Source of the DNA: Protonemura montana
Lineage: Eukaryota; Arthropoda; Insecta; Plecoptera; Nemouridae
Direction of reading: 5' to 3'
NCBI GenBank assembly: GCA_947568835.1
Contig: OX387603.1
Coordinates: 24,204,651 to 24,268,650 of the forward strand
Length of the DNA: 64,000 bases
Below the pieces are notes generated by a model. That model saw only the letters and a program-made list of their open reading frames with translations, did no database searches and was not told the origin of the DNA. Made by a program: the position numbers and the translations under genes. Shown here piece after piece: positions 38,389-52,539 of this stretch (positions are counted from its first letter, which is position 1; each line of letters starts with the position of its first letter).

Positions 38389-40867
38389 TGAGTTGAACTT
38401 ATTCTCGAACGATGCTGACCAACTCGCGGGATACAAGCTCGCCATCGACTCTACAACGATGGGCTGCTTACCAACGCTTCTGCACCTCCAGTGGCTTTCG
38501 TCCCGCGTTGGCCAACGCTCTGGGCGACGCCCAATTCCTTTGGTCGCCATCAAATCGCGAGTAATTGTGCGTCGATCTCCCAACAGTCTTTGCCCTCTTC
38601 CAGAGCCACGTCGACGGCCGCAACGGCGGCGGCATTGTGTTTTGAATGCTACATGTATCCTCTATACTCTCTTGCAGTCACGAGAGGCTCCGAGAAGAAT
38701 TGCTTTCCTAATCCACTGCACGGGCCGCAATGGAGCCGCGCTGTTCTGATATAAACGTAGAGATTGTCAATACGCCGTGGGGCGCCGGTGCAGTGATTCT
38801 TTGGGGCTAGTTAGCATTGTCAGGCGCCCGCGGATGGCTCGAGGATGTCTTCTCTGCATGTTTCGTTTGACGGGATGCTCTGTCGGCCAAGCAGATCAAA
38901 GCCCATAGGAGATCCTGATTGGGTTCAATGGCGGCCCTTCAAGAGACTTGAATAATGTTGCGAAATGAAATAATATTGTGACTCGCCATACTTTCTTTCC
39001 TGCGTTGCAAGACACTTTGGTTTGTTCGTGTTTTAATTGAACTAATTGAAATTATTTTTAATGATCAGTAAATTTCTCTCCTTTTACAAATGTCTGCAAA
39101 GGTATTTATAACCAGATGGGAAGCGGTGGTATAATCACTTTTCCTCCTGGCACCGTTTGTTTATTTTTCTCTGTTTTTTGATATATTACAACTGATTTTC
39201 AAAGACAGTTACATGATGATCTTAAATCTTACATCCCATTTTACATCGCCTCTATAATACGAAACACACTGAAAGGCTCCGAAACCATTCAATGCTTACC
39301 AAGCCCGAGCTATCGTTTAAACAATGTATGATTGATTAGCATTTAATCGAACTTTAACCCACGCTTATTATAAAGTACAAATTAAATCGCTTGGTTTCCC
39401 AACAATCACCCGTTTCTCGACTCAATGTTTCCAGCTGAAACCCGAGTCCCTGCCTGCGTGCTAGCCGGTCGTTTGCCGCACTCGAGGGCCTAACCAAACA
39501 AAGGCAAAACGCAACTACTGTTACAGATTACCAAATAATCTTGTGGGTGGCGCCCTGCCATCGACTTAAACAATCACCACGACATCGGCTATCGCCTAGC
39601 AGCGCAGCGCAGCGCTCGTCACAGCTGTTAATTACTGGCTGACATTTAACGGGGAGACGATAAATCACCCGAGCAACGAACGGGTTACATGCGACCCAGC
39701 AAGCGGACTGGGTCCATGATCCATTTCTACCCGATGCATGCAGAGACTCCGGCCCAGCGAAACCAGGACGGCGTCAACTCGGACTGACTGCCTCCTAATT
39801 ACCTCTCGAGGAAGAGCCTCTTTAACGTCATTCAATTCATCATGCGCACAAGCACTCGGTGGAGAACCTTCGGCTCGAGACCGGAGGATGACGGCTCGTA
39901 GATGTTCCATCCATTTCATCTGCGTTTAGCATGGCTTTCTCAGGCTGCGCAGACTAAAAGAGTTGGAGGTACCTCGAGCTATCTCAGAGATCATCTTTCA
40001 AGCATGACAGAGAAGAAAAAAGCCGCGCGATCCACAGGCCTGCACCGAGATTACTTCATCGTAAACAATCGCCCATCAAAAGTATCATATTTATACGGAA
40101 AATAATTGGATAAACAACGTTTTGGTTTTAATCGTCTTTCCCTGGCTGTTAATTATTGAGCCAACAAATAAATTACATTACGCTCTTTCACTTGCGCAAG
40201 CGCGCTATCTCACTCGCTCGCATCTTTAATTGCTCGCGGTATTTATCACCCTCAGCCGGTCTTTAGCGCAGACTTAGCCAGAAGGCAAAGGTTAATGAAA
40301 TAAACCATGAGCACTCGAGATCGTCTTCCAGGCTTGGAGCTCGTGCCCGTGCCTCGCCCCATCACAGCGACCGACCAAACATAAACAGCCGCTTTGTGCC
40401 AAACGAAGGAATATCTCGAGTCTAATCGCTTCTTTCTCATGGTCTGTGCCGACCAAAAGGCCAATTAAACTGCACAACTTTGACGTTTCATATTCGTTAA
40501 CTCGAATCCATTGAAATATTGTGTCTCAATTAAAAAAAGATTCCCACAAGCTACCAATATGGAAATAACGCACTTTTTCCCCGGCGATCGCATAGCGACG
40601 TGTGCCGAACTGGTCGCCATCAATCAGCCGTCACCATGAGTATGATGACGTGACTTTATTATTCAATATCGCATGTGCGTTTTGACATGGGAACATACGC
40701 AGCGCGAGTCGCGGATCGCGACGGATACGGCGGCGAGTACACGCGTGCGAAAAATGCGCGAACCGTGATGCTCGCGCGCATATCAATCTCGGCCGTAAGT
40801 GCCCGTGATCGGTATGTACCCCTACTAATCACGCTGGCCGAGTGTTGCGAGGCAGGAAAGGTAGGCC

Positions 40868-40882
40868 GTGTGTGTGTGTGTG
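40868..40882. repeat. (GT)n microsatellite
   Basis: Seven uninterrupted GT units followed by ATATG. Confidence 0.9.
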
Positions 40883-41215
40883 TATATGTTAAACGATCGC
40901 CCATTGTACAGGGAGTTATGTGGAGTCGACATGCGAGGCATATGGGACACGTAGATAACGAACACATCGACGGTGGACCACGAGGCCGACGGCCAAGCAG
41001 AGCAAAAAGACCCAGACAGATCGGACGGTGGTTATTGCATACGAGAGCGGCGGGAACAATTTATGATATAGTCTTCGGAGATCGTTATAAGAAACATACT
41101 TAATTTATGCTCTTCGCTTTACACCTCTCGACTAAATCATTTCTAATTCATTGGCGATGGTAATTTTCTTCGTTGTTTTCGTGAAAACGAGCGCGCGTTA
41201 GATTTCCGCTAGGTT

Positions 41216-41356
41216 TGAATGCGGGAATAGGCGAGTATTGGGGTAAGTATTGAATGCGGGAATAGGCGAGTATTGGAATGAGTATTCAATGCTGGTGTAG
41301 ACAACTAATACAGTTAATATTTCAATGCTGGAGTAGGCAAGTTACCTGCTGGGAAT
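41216..41356. repeat. Minisatellite, 35-bp period, four units
   Basis: Units start at 41216, 41251, 41286 and 41321. The first two share TGAATGCGGGAATAGGCGAG with only a few differences over 35 bp; the third and fourth begin TCAATGCTGGTGTAG and TTCAATGCTGGAGTAG and are more diverged. There is no spacer between units. Confidence 0.85.
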
Positions 41357-42033
41357 TTTAATTCTGAAATAAACAAGTCACCATCGGCCCGCCGCAGCCG
41401 CCACCGCCGCAGAACCGAGATGTAAATGTTGAGAAGTAAGATAGGACTTTTGCTCGAGGTCTCCGCCGAGCAGCTCCACATCCAGCATCGACGGCACACA
41501 ATATCGTTTGAAAGCCATACTACGCTCTCGATAAAAACGCCGATCCAGTGGTTTTAATAATCGAATAATACGAAACCTCCCACCGTAATCAGCGACGGGT
41601 GGGTGGTCGCTGGAGGGATCGAGCCCCACACAATGATATCGGACTCTGCAGTTTGCACGGCTGCGCGGGTGACGCAACGCGCTGCGATTTGGGCGAGAGT
41701 CTTGCAAAGTTCAGCTGGCACTCGCCGAAGCCGGAACTAGACGCGATCAAGGCCGGACCGCGCGCTCGGCGGGTGAGAGCATGGGCTCTTGGCTCAACGG
41801 CGCGAAGATCATCGTCGAGTGACAGCTAGAAGTTTGATCGTGGAGGTCGAGGGTGGATTCTAATGGTATTTCGTTCACCATGGGTGCAACTAATTTCTTT
41901 TTGATCAAGAACCATACGAATTCATAACAGGAATATTAGCAATTCAAAGCGCTAAACACTTTCAGTGTACGAAGGTATAATGCAGGATTAGTGTGATTTA
42001 TTTTCGATCCTTCTCTGTGTAAGAGTAAGCAAG

Positions 42034-42049
42034 AAAAAAAAAAAAAAAA
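42034..42049. repeat. Poly(A) tract, 16 bp
   Basis: Uninterrupted A run with no recognisable retroposon upstream. Confidence 0.9.
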
Positions 42050-43384
42050 CCAAAGAATAGAGCTGTAAGCTGCTGTCGGCGAAAACGACAACTTAAGGTC
42101 GCGGTGTACAAGAAAAATGCCATGCAATGTAAGATCAGACATTCCACATTCCATTCCAGATCCCAAAAGAAATTAAAATATTTCAAAGAACAAATAAAAC
42201 TAAAAAGACCAAAAAACCACCTCACTCATTGCATCTATCGCCAGTATATTGTCATTATAAAATCGAATAGGATCTCAGCTAATTTCGTGTGTGATGTTTG
42301 CATATACCTGTCTGGCTGCAACATACAAATCAGCAGCCGATCCATGCGTGGATCATCGAATGCTATGTAATTTAGCAGCGGCCGAGAGCCGAGCTAGCCG
42401 GGTGTCCGCCCACCAAACCAGGGTCCCCGCAAGGCCCCCGCTAGGCCCTAGCGTCTTCACACGCACCGATCAGTTCGAGGTGCCTTCCAGCACCACGGCT
42501 GTCGTGGGAAAACACTCCGAGACGAAGACAAACCTCGCGAGAGTATGACCAAAGAACAGATCGATTTTACGCCGGTCCTGCTTTTCCGTACGCCGGCCAG
42601 CGGTGGCTGTTTATACAGTTTCTGGCAGCACATTGCATACTATTAGCATATCAATGACGGTCGATTGTCGAGCGCGACACATATTTTTGGCCATATCAAT
42701 TAGTGAGAACAATTTTTTTTGGAAAATGATGTCATAGACGAACTATTGGAATGACATTCTTGGTTGTCGATGGATTTCTGGGGGGTATCTCGGCGCCCGG
42801 GAGCTGCTTTCGTATATGTCGATGAGATGAGAGTGACTGACGCGACTAGTGGCTCACTTAGCGAGCTCGTTAGACAGGCATGCGGGGAATTCGGTGGGAG
42901 ATTTTCTGACTCGATGTCCATTGCTCGGCTGACGCCGATGCCTCTAGTCATTGCAGGACTCAGTGTCAATGTTTGGATCAGCGACTCGAACCACGGACCG
43001 CACTGGCGGGGGCCACTATTAATGTGGCAATCTTTGTTACGTTGACTTAGGAAAAAATTGAACGCATTTGAAAATCGCTCTTGGTCTTAGTTGCTCCAAC
43101 TTTGTTCAACACGGTATGAAATTGAAGAGTAGGTCTACCAGCGTTAAGTGAAGGAAAATATTGCTGTTAAAACATTGCTCTGCATGAACACACATCGCAG
43201 GTTTCTGAAAAGTGTCTTAGTCTACAAGACAAGTGTTTGGCACGAATATCAGTCTCAACGACGTCCTCCAGTGTGTCGAGGCATCGTAAAACATCGTCTA
43301 CCCGACTTCAGTCGCGGCGACAAGATCGCCTTGCCCCGTAACTTTCATGAAGTAATGCACGGTAATTGCGTCTTGTGCCCCATA

Positions 43385-43475
43385 CGGCGTTCGCGGGAGG
43401 GGCTCGAACCCCGCGCCCGCTACCACGGGCGCGTCATCATGACGCGGCTTCCCTCACGCTACCAATTTACGAGCC
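43385..43475 (-). mobile_element. tRNA-like relic with perfect B-box
   Basis: The minus strand reads TTGGTAGCGTGAGGGAAGCC, a hairpin GCGTCATGATGACGC, a second hairpin GCCCGTGGTAGCGGGC, and then GGGGTTCGAGCCCC with a perfect B-box (GGTTCGAGCCC). The order D-arm-like, anticodon-arm-like, long variable-arm-like, T-arm would suit a class II tRNA. However, the acceptor stem does not pair and the T-stem extends only four pairs, so this is a relic or a SINE head and not a functional tRNA. Confidence 0.35.
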
Positions 43476-44389
43476 GGTCGCCATTGTTGGCGCTGCACCG
43501 GAGCATAGCTGCGTTGTAAATGAAAATAATTTAATTAATTTCCCGTATCTATTCTGCGCGTGGCGCTCGGAGATCTTGTACACAGCGCATATAATTTATA
43601 GTAATTGTATATATGAACCAGTTCATAATACAACTGCATCCTAACTGCATATCAGTTTTGAAATAATTCTCTATATTGGTTATGACAGTCGTATTTGTGT
43701 AGGTTTCCTCATTAATTTATAATGCTGCTCCCTTTATTCCGGCAACAATCATTCATCTGGCGAACATTTCAAACCCGCACAGCTCCGTGATTATCATCAA
43801 TTCCTGCTGCCTAGCCGACAAAACGCGTGAAGAAAACTCTGCTTTTTCTCGAAGACGATGAACGTCGAGTGTTTGGTTTCTTTTCATGCACATCGCAGCT
43901 TCTTTCGTCGCTCGCACTTTTTACGTCGAAGGGAATGATCCGCCGGGACGTGTACACACCAGACAGATGAATGGACCCCGTTTTCAACCGCGCGCCGTTT
44001 GACAATTTCATGAATGAACCGATAACTCGCAAAGCCGACCAAATAAATTAAAACTAGTTTTTCTTTCTGCACACTGGCGCGCCATAAAAAGTGTCTCATC
44101 ACTGACAATTAAATCACATTAAAACACTCGAGAACAGCATCTAAGAAGCGCGGCGATCGGGCAAGACGTCGAGCCAATCCATCGCGCGGACCCAGCTGCT
44201 GCAGTCATGGCTCTTGTGCCGTCAATCACGCTGCGCAGAGCTGCGCCGACCTGCACAGGGCGACATGTCCTACGTAGGTTTACCTTGCTGACATCGGCTC
44301 CTTCACTCTTATTTACTTACTTCACTTGCCTACACGCAACGCAATGTATTTTATTAACTGCTCGTAAAAGATTGAAACAGTTTTTTCCG

Positions 44390-44410
44390 CGTCGTCGTCG
44401 TCGTCGTCGA
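44390..44410. repeat. (CGT)n microsatellite
   Basis: Seven CGT units. Confidence 0.9.
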
Positions 44411-45914
44411 GGCCTCCGTTTGACGGCAATACATTGCTTTGGTTTGAACAGTATTCAAAGCAGGCCATATGATAATCATTCAGGGGCCTCTAATGCGTTA
44501 TTATGCCGCTTCGTAGAACTAGATTGGTGTTGCCTTATTAGGAGCAGCCATAAGCCATTGAACATTGTGAGGTCTCTCGATCAAATATCTTTTACCACCA
44601 CACCATAATGTGCTGCTGTAGTTCTTCGACGTTTGATATGCCTCATCCATAGGCACCAAAAGAAAGTTGCATGTTGATTCATTGTTGAAACCGCGCACTG
44701 AAAGGTTTAATAGTTCACATGTACACAGAAGACATCTTTGATTTGCGCAATTTCAGTTTCGAGTGTGCTTTAGCGGGGCTGATCCATAATGAGATGGGTT
44801 TCGCCTCGGTCGCGGTCGCCTCGTTTCCTCTCGGAGCAACACCCTTGGCGGTATCTCTCTCTTGCTCTCGCCCAGCGTGCACTCGAGCTCGAGTAACTCA
44901 TATGTCACGCCGCTCTTTCATTCAACTCCCTTGTTGCAAGTTGCAGTGATGGTCTCAGGTGCCGGTGCGGCTGCCAGAAGGTATGGGCGAACCAGAACGG
45001 AAAGCGCTCCGAGAGAGTTGATATGAAACGAGGTGGGATCCTAGTTGAGAGCGGTGTGAAGCCAAAACGTGAAATTGTGCAATAAATTGGTTGAACTCGC
45101 GGACCCATCTTCGCGGTGTGGAATCCTGTTGGCGCTTGATCCGAGTAAATCGAGCGTTAACGAAGGCGATTACGTTTGGTCGGCACAGAGATGAGAAGGA
45201 AATCGTTCTGACATTCCCAGAAATCTGGATTAACTATGAGGTTTTAAAATAAAAACTTTATAGATGGAGCTAGTTACTCAAGCTGGCGAAGCACTTCCCA
45301 ACCGCCATCCCATTGTAGAAAATAAGAACCAGCGTCCAGCGATGAAGTCGATTTGAAAAATTATCTGGCAGTGCCGCATGCGATGCCGATTATTGTAATT
45401 CACATTTCACACATAAGTGTGCGCTTCATTGAATGTTCTGGTCTGCGGGCACGGCGTTCGATTTGCCGATAAGATCGATGGGTCGACATTAACACCTCGG
45501 CCAGGGCTGGAACCCGATGCCCGCGGCTGAGGTAGGGCGCGGTGGGCGTCGTCGGCGGCGGCGTCGGAGGTGTTGGCGCTTCGGTGTATCTGCCGAGGCA
45601 CACTGTCCTGGCTTGCCACAGCGTTGGTGTTACTCGACAGCAAAACTCATGTCGTTGCTTTATTATGTAGCACGGTACATTTCGAAAATTTGTCTAGAGA
45701 CACAGACTTGCCTGCCGTCCTGCCACTTGCACCCTGACACGAAGCAATTATTGTTTTAGATACGAAGATGATGAGGTTATCGGAGGAGACTGCTGCAATA
45801 ACTGCGAAAATAGCGTCTCTGCTGCACCCTTGTTGCATCCTACGATACAAGCTGAGGGATCACAAAATTCTTGGTGAGCTTTTCACCTGCTTTATTCTAA
45901 AATTATTTTCTTCC

Positions 45915-46046
45915 AGGTTTCCTCGCTCCCTTGTGGGCTAGATTATCTTTAATATCGTCTTCATTATTACTCATTTATACACAGACGGCACAGGGCCCGT
46001 TGTCAACACCATGCGTCGTTAAACACAACAAATCAATCAACAAAAA
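45915..46046 (+). mobile_element. 5S-headed SINE family, copy E (3' part only)
   Basis: Only the last ~130 bp of the family are present: GGTTTCCTCGCTCCC, GGGCTAGATTATC, the degenerate ATC-rich stretch, GACGGCACAGGGCCCGTTG and the intact tail CGTCGTTAAACACAACAAAT followed by CAATCAAC. A 5'-truncated copy is what incomplete reverse transcription would leave, which supports retroposition of the family. The tail is the best preserved in the window. Confidence 0.65.
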
Positions 46047-46578
46047 TGTGAGTCAGATTCCTGATGGGCACTAAAGTGCATAAAGTTCCTAAAATCAACA
46101 AAAAAATCCGAATTGACCGGTCCACAACTCCAGTAGCATTATCCCCAACGTACTTAAAAACCATTGCCACCGAATTAACACACATTTCGCAGCAAGCTTT
46201 CATCTCAAGTACCAGCAGTTATAACCATCATCTCCCTAATGAATCCACTCTACTCGATGTCCATAAATGCAACGAGTCAGGCCGCGAGATGCAAGTGCAC
46301 CTGTGGATTGCCGCGAATACCTAGACTTCCTCCAAGTACATGACATCACGTCGCTGCTGCAAGCCTGCAGTTCCTTGTCGATTAAAAGCTTATCGTAATT
46401 AATATCATCATCGACGCGTCCGATCGGACTGCGGGGCGATCGCTCGGCAAGATCCGGCGAGGGTGATTAAAGGTTCGCGATCACCTAGTGATTAGGGACA
46501 TCAATCACTCGCACAGAACTATAGTCACATTCGATTACCATCTTACTCTCTTGTCGACAAACGTTGACCCAGTCTAGT

Positions 46579-46595
46579 TCTCTCTCTCTCTCTCT
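46579..46595. repeat. (TC)n microsatellite
   Basis: Eight TC units. Confidence 0.9.
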
Positions 46596-49500
46596 ATGAT
46601 TAATAAATCAATTAGTTATGCGGGATTAGAATTTTTTCGCTCGGTAGAACTATCCGGCCACCACAATGTGTAGATTGTTTACACATTGATCTCTTCACAT
46701 TGTGAAAAACAACTTTGCTTTTCAATTAAAATTTTATTTGCTTGCCAGACAAATTGGGATCCTGACATTAAATATGATTTATTTTCTGACTCTCACGGAG
46801 CCACGAGGCACAAGAGCGCCAGCATGAGGTGGGAAACTAAACCACTCCGCAGCGCTCGCCTTATCACTAAGCGGAGCTCCAATAAAGATGGACAGCGTTC
46901 GATTCCCGTTACCGATATCAAACAATATCTTTCTGTCCGTGTGGTCAGTGGTCAATCAACAACTACAGCGAACATCCTAAAGAGCCTCTTGCAACCGTCG
47001 CAAGAAAAGAGTATTCCCAACTCCCCACGGCCATCAATATCGCCTCGGCTAGCGGCCGCCATCGGAAAAGTGTCTCTCTTTGTTCTGCAGCCGTGCGGGT
47101 GGTCGCACACCGACGCGTCGCTCTCTCTTCTCACACTCTTGTTCTAACACTCTTCCATTATTATCCCCGCTGTTGTAATTACCCTCCGCCGTCGCCGTTG
47201 CACCAGAGGCCGCCGCCTCTCGCTCACCGTACAGATCGGTCCACTTAGATCGCGCTAATACCGAATCAATTCGACCAATTGCCTTCGGGCCCACCCAGCA
47301 TCAAACGGCGTCAAAAAACCGACCACGAAACACTCGTCCAGATCCAATTGCTGCTTGATACAGTGATAGCTATTTTATGGGGTCTTTAAAGCTAATTCCA
47401 GCCACCCATGGGGTCCTCCATTAAAGTGCTGGCACCTTGTGATGAGATGGTTTAGGATGCACAATTCTAGTCTAGTCGGACAGCAAAGCACACATCTCCA
47501 AGGCCCGCCGTTTCACTGTAAACGACTTTCCTGGCCACATCGTACATTTTTATGCGTATTGGTTCGGATAGGCGTCTCTGGTTGTAATCGCCTGTCATGC
47601 CATAACCGCTCCTTGACCCCGCGCTGAACGGCCACCAGAGCAAGCACACACACACATACACCGACATTCCGGTTCGCGTTGTGGTCATCTTTATTTCGGC
47701 GCTGACGTGATTATGCCTTTACGGGCATCGCACACAATAAACTGTCACCCAATCAGGCGATCGGCTGGGACGCTCGCGTCGCGTGTGGATGCGACAGATG
47801 GTCCACCGACGGCGGCGGCGTCCTCCAGAGCCGCGCGAATACCGCGTGAATTACGATCATCCAAGTGTGAAATCCGTCAACGCCTAATATCGCCGCGCGA
47901 ACGACCGAACGGCTTTCATCGGGGGGATCGCGATCAGATCGAGCGATATCGTTCGGTACAGATCAAAGTCGGCGATATCGTCGAGTTTGACCTGCGCGCG
48001 TCGACTTGCGCAGCCGCGAAACCAATGCAAGTGGCCATCGGGCCTGAAAAGTGTGATAACCGGATCTTACATATTAAGACACCTGTAACATGAGACGCGA
48101 CTGCAACGAGCGGTGGTCGCCTATTGGGGGGCGGTTACGCTAATCCTCGAGCCGGCCGTGCAACGAGCACTGGCCATTGTTGCGGGGAGCGCTGCAACCG
48201 ACGGTGCCCGTCGTAGGAAAGCGAATGGCGATGAGTTATTGCGCCCCGTGTGCCATATCATAACAATGAGCGATCGGGCGGCCATTATCACAGCCCCGGA
48301 CCGTGACCCGGGGTTGTGACGGGCACACTCTACAAGTCGTGTTCCGATCATGCTCGGAAAAATCTTATTAGCGTCTCGTTTCAGGCTGCGATTTCACGCC
48401 CGGCTTTAACGTTGCTATGCACGGCAACGGCTGGAAGAAGTCACATCATTATGGATTCATATATGGAGAGTTTAGTTTTGTTTTGAAAACGATGGGCTTT
48501 CGGGCACGCAACGCGAGCGACAGAGCGCGAGTGCGGGACCATGTCAAACGAGGGGCTTCGTTGGTCATCGCGCCGGGCACGGTTGGTTACTCACTTAACG
48601 TTTTGAATTGCCGCGGCGTTATCGGCCGAGATGGATATCTCGTTAAAAAGGGCGTTGCGGCCTTCGCGGGTAACTGTAACGCGCAATCGCCGATCGCACT
48701 CGGACGATAAAACTGCGCGTTATCACTTGGCGATCGATTGTGCTGCTGGTACGTTGATAGATCAGCTATGTCGGTTTAGCATGTCGATCGGTGGAGGCGA
48801 TAGCGTGGACTGCGATGGTTTAGTAGGGTCATGCCGTGGTCATCGTTGGGTCAGGCGCTGAGGTGACATCGGTGGAGGCGTTGGAAAGGAAGACGATCTG
48901 TTGCCCTTGGTGGAATAGAAATACCACATCTTTGGGGGAATATTAGTTTGAACATGTAATGGTCAAACAGGGCAATTCTAGCAAGACTGAATTATTTCAG
49001 AAAATTGTCAGGAAAATTATGCATTTTCGCTGATTGTAGCGTTAGTAGTGTGGAAAATGTGCATCCAAATCCTGCTGTCATCAATCAAAGCGTATCTGTG
49101 AAGGTAAAACTAAAATGTATCGTAGTGGGCTGGATAAAGCGCTCCACAGCGCCGGCGGTGCTGGGGGTAGGCGCTAAAAAGTGCATAAAAGTGCTGCACT
49201 GGGTCGTGCTCTATGGGCGGCTGCATCTACATTTCGCTTGCAGCGCACTCGTGGGATGCACTGGGAATTCTGGTACATCAAGGGCCAGGGTAAGTGCGGC
49301 ACGGGGAGCTTGATATGGGCGAAATTGTTACCAATCAAAAGGGGTAGGGGATTTTAAACTTTGCCTGGAAACGATACAAGCTGCAAACAATTCGTAGAGG
49401 TCCTGATGATGTAAGAAGACGTGGAGGATCTTCATTCTTGTGTGGGATCTTGATGAGATTCCTAAGGTGGCTGAATCGATCAAGAGGCTGAGCACAATTT

Positions 49501-52500
49501 TGGCTACGACGGCATCCCTGTAAAAATGTTTTCTAGTTTTACGACGCAATATAGCGACATCGTCCGTCGTTCAGAGATTGCACCGTGCGATTGTTTCGCA
49601 AATTTTTATTTGTTTATTAGTGCGAATCAAAGATCAAGTTTAGCAGGAAGCAAATTTTACAATTGAGAACTCGTTATTCGCAAAGTGGTCGCCGCGCGGC
49701 GAAGCTTATTGTCACGTCTCGCGCAGCCTATCCATGTTTAATGTGACCTGAATTTTAGTGGACGATGGAAATAATATAGTAATTCATAACGCCAACTAGC
49801 CATGGCATTCTGTTGCAGTAAGCGACTGGCACTTATAACCATGCATGCACGGGTCTCGAGATATCTTCTGAAATACTTTGCAATCACAAAACATCTCCGA
49901 AAGTGATTGCTGCCCTGCTCTTCAAAAAACAACATGTCTTCTAATGCAAGCAGTCTTGGCTCCCATGTCATGAATAACATTAAAAAACCAACGCGTTCGT
50001 TTTCAGATGGGTGCATATTTTATCGCGCTAGCCGACATTGTCAATTAACCGCTAAACAAACGACTCCTCACAAGCAACACATGCCACGATCATGGAACGT
50101 CTCGAAAAGTCACCGGCAAAATTTCCTTCAAACCTCCACGAAACCCAACCGAACGCAGACTTTTCGCTCGCTTGTTTTGTCAGTTACACGCATCGGCATC
50201 GCCGTGACGAGCGTCGTCGGCCGCCAATCACGACGTCTTCGTTTCTAACGTCAGTCTGCGCAGGGATGCGTACGCGTTCCGCGCAGGTCGACGTCAATTA
50301 ACTGCACTTGCTGTCAGCTGATGTCACTGCCAGATGGACGCCAGTGCAGCCACAGGTGCGCGCTCGGGGAGGAACAAAACAAAGTCGGATCTGTTCTGCG
50401 TCTGGACGTGATACACCGACGGGAATGGGATGGGTCGGCCAATGACGGCTTGAGACAAGTAGAACAAAGGTGCCTTTAGGTCCTACGACGCTTCTTTTTT
50501 ATTCCAGAGGCTGCAAACGACCACAGAAAAATAGGGATTGATATGTTACCTGGCCACCAAAAAATCCCCCCAAGAAATCAAGAAAATGTCTGAATTCTCT
50601 AATTTCGGCTACACTCTCTTAAATCTTCATGTAATCGTTATGGAATGAGCTTCTAGCATCCATTTGGATGGATCTAGGTTCTGTCGTAGTGGTCCACAAT
50701 CCTGGTAGTGGGTTTTTGTGGTTCAGGCACTCTGGACTTTGATAGTTGCTCTACCAAGCGATCGCAGTCCCGTTTTGCAATGTGAAAACCCCTTCCCCCG
50801 AGAAACGAACTGCCTCCGCATTTCCCAGCATCTCTTCGCGGTGTCCCCTCGATGTCTCCATCGGCCACGTCCGACTCGGAAGCTTGCGGCGTGCAATAAC
50901 GCGGCGTATCCATTCCGACATTGTGACCCATGCACGTCCGGCGATCGCTGGAGCTAATCGTGTCCGCCACTTATAATCTATACCCCGCGCAACACGCGGC
51001 CAAATTGTGTGAGCCGCTTTTCCCGAATCGCCTCCGAAAGCCGTGCGCAGCCGCGCAGACTGTGGGAAAATGCGGGCAGGAAAAAGCCTTCGCAGTGGCG
51101 AGAAAAAAATGTTGGTACACAGAGAGCAGCGAAGGAAATTTTTGCAATTAAACATTTTGCTCGCTGTACCTCGCATTGAGCTTACCACAAGCCGTTTCCG
51201 ACGATTCGTTATAGATCTCCGACTTCAGCCGTTAAGTAGTCTACGTTACAGCGACTTGCCACATCCATAAGTAAAACGTAGATTTCCTCTGCACTGTAAG
51301 ATTTTATCCGCATCGGCTGTGTATAGTTGGAGCTCATACGATCAGACTAGCAGCCAAATCGGCAAGCATTATGTATAAGTCGACGGTGGCTGGGAGGATC
51401 TATCATCAGATACGCGAAAGTGACTTCCATTTTATATCCCATGAAGAAATAAAACGAGCGATTTCTAGTTAATTCGAGTTTGATTATCAGCTGGTCGCAG
51501 CTCCGCATCTCGTGCGGCTGTACCCATTGCTCGCCGGACTCGGAGGTATGGGTACCAACGTCCATGTATGCGGCGACAAGAAAAACCACGTTGCACTGGC
51601 ATAATACCGTTTGCCAGTTCATTTATTTTTATGTGCTCCCTAGAGTTGTATTTATAAAGCGTGTCTTCTTTTCTTTACGAGTAGGTAATCATGAAACTGT
51701 GATTGGAAACGTAGGTAACCTTTAGCTGCGTGGCATGTTCGCATTGTCGCATCGCTTCTCGTTTTAACCCTCGCTTTTGTGTGAGTACATCATTCAATAT
51801 TGATTCACTCGCTTGTCGCTTGTGAAAGACTCTGGTGATGGCCTAAAAAAAAAGGAGCTCTGGGTGCAAACGCTACGGGTGGACTGCTAACTCTCCCATG
51901 CACGCCAAGAATGGTCTACGTGTATTTGCTCTCGGCGTTAACACATGCAGAGATTTTTATTCGTCAAGTAGTTGTCGGTGGTCAGCGCTGATGAAGATGG
52001 ACTGCCCTCTGTGGCTGGCGTCGGCGTGGTTCCCCCCATGCATGCACCGTGTGAACACACACTCACTTACACATCGCTCAGAACGATTCTTTTGCATTTT
52101 CACGCGAGAAAGAGATTTTTTGCGGCCGAAGGTCTTTTTTCCCTCCGCTGGCTCGTACCTGGCAATTTGCAGAGAAACATCTCCTTGTGGCATAAAGAGA
52201 TCTCCATGTTTTCAATTTTTTTAAACTGTGTACCCATAATATCGAGAAACGATCGCAATGATTATTAATAGACGTTATGAGATTGTATCTTCATGAAATG
52301 GCATGCGCTAATTGGTTAAAAAAACTCTCCCGCAGTCTTGAAATAAAAATATCATAAAACAAGTAATCTTTCACTTAGATATTCAACTATTCAAGCCATA
52401 AACCCTCCCAAATTTGGATTCGAATACTGGATGAGATGGTACTGATGATGGTTATGTCTGCTCAATGCACTGGACAGTCTAACCATCGACTACACTGCAA

Positions 52501-52539
52501 ATCCTCATAGCTAGGGGTCAATTGGTCAGTGCATGATTG

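Noticed and set aside
41216..41356. CRISPR-like array
   Set aside because: Units are directly adjacent and diverged with no unique spacers, and the genome is eukaryotic.
45490..45540. tRNA-like B-box (GGGTTCCAGCCC on the minus strand)
   Set aside because: The motif is close to consensus but isolated; the GC-rich surroundings make a chance match likely.
32684..51070. Shared CAGACTGTGGGAAAAT at about 32684 and 51056
   Set aside because: A single 16-base match with no extended similarity on either side; two short GC-biased neighbours could produce it, and no third copy was seen.
50751..51188. 145-codon minus-strand frame
   Set aside because: Multiple frames on both strands are open here because stops are rare in CpG-rich sequence; no family resemblance.
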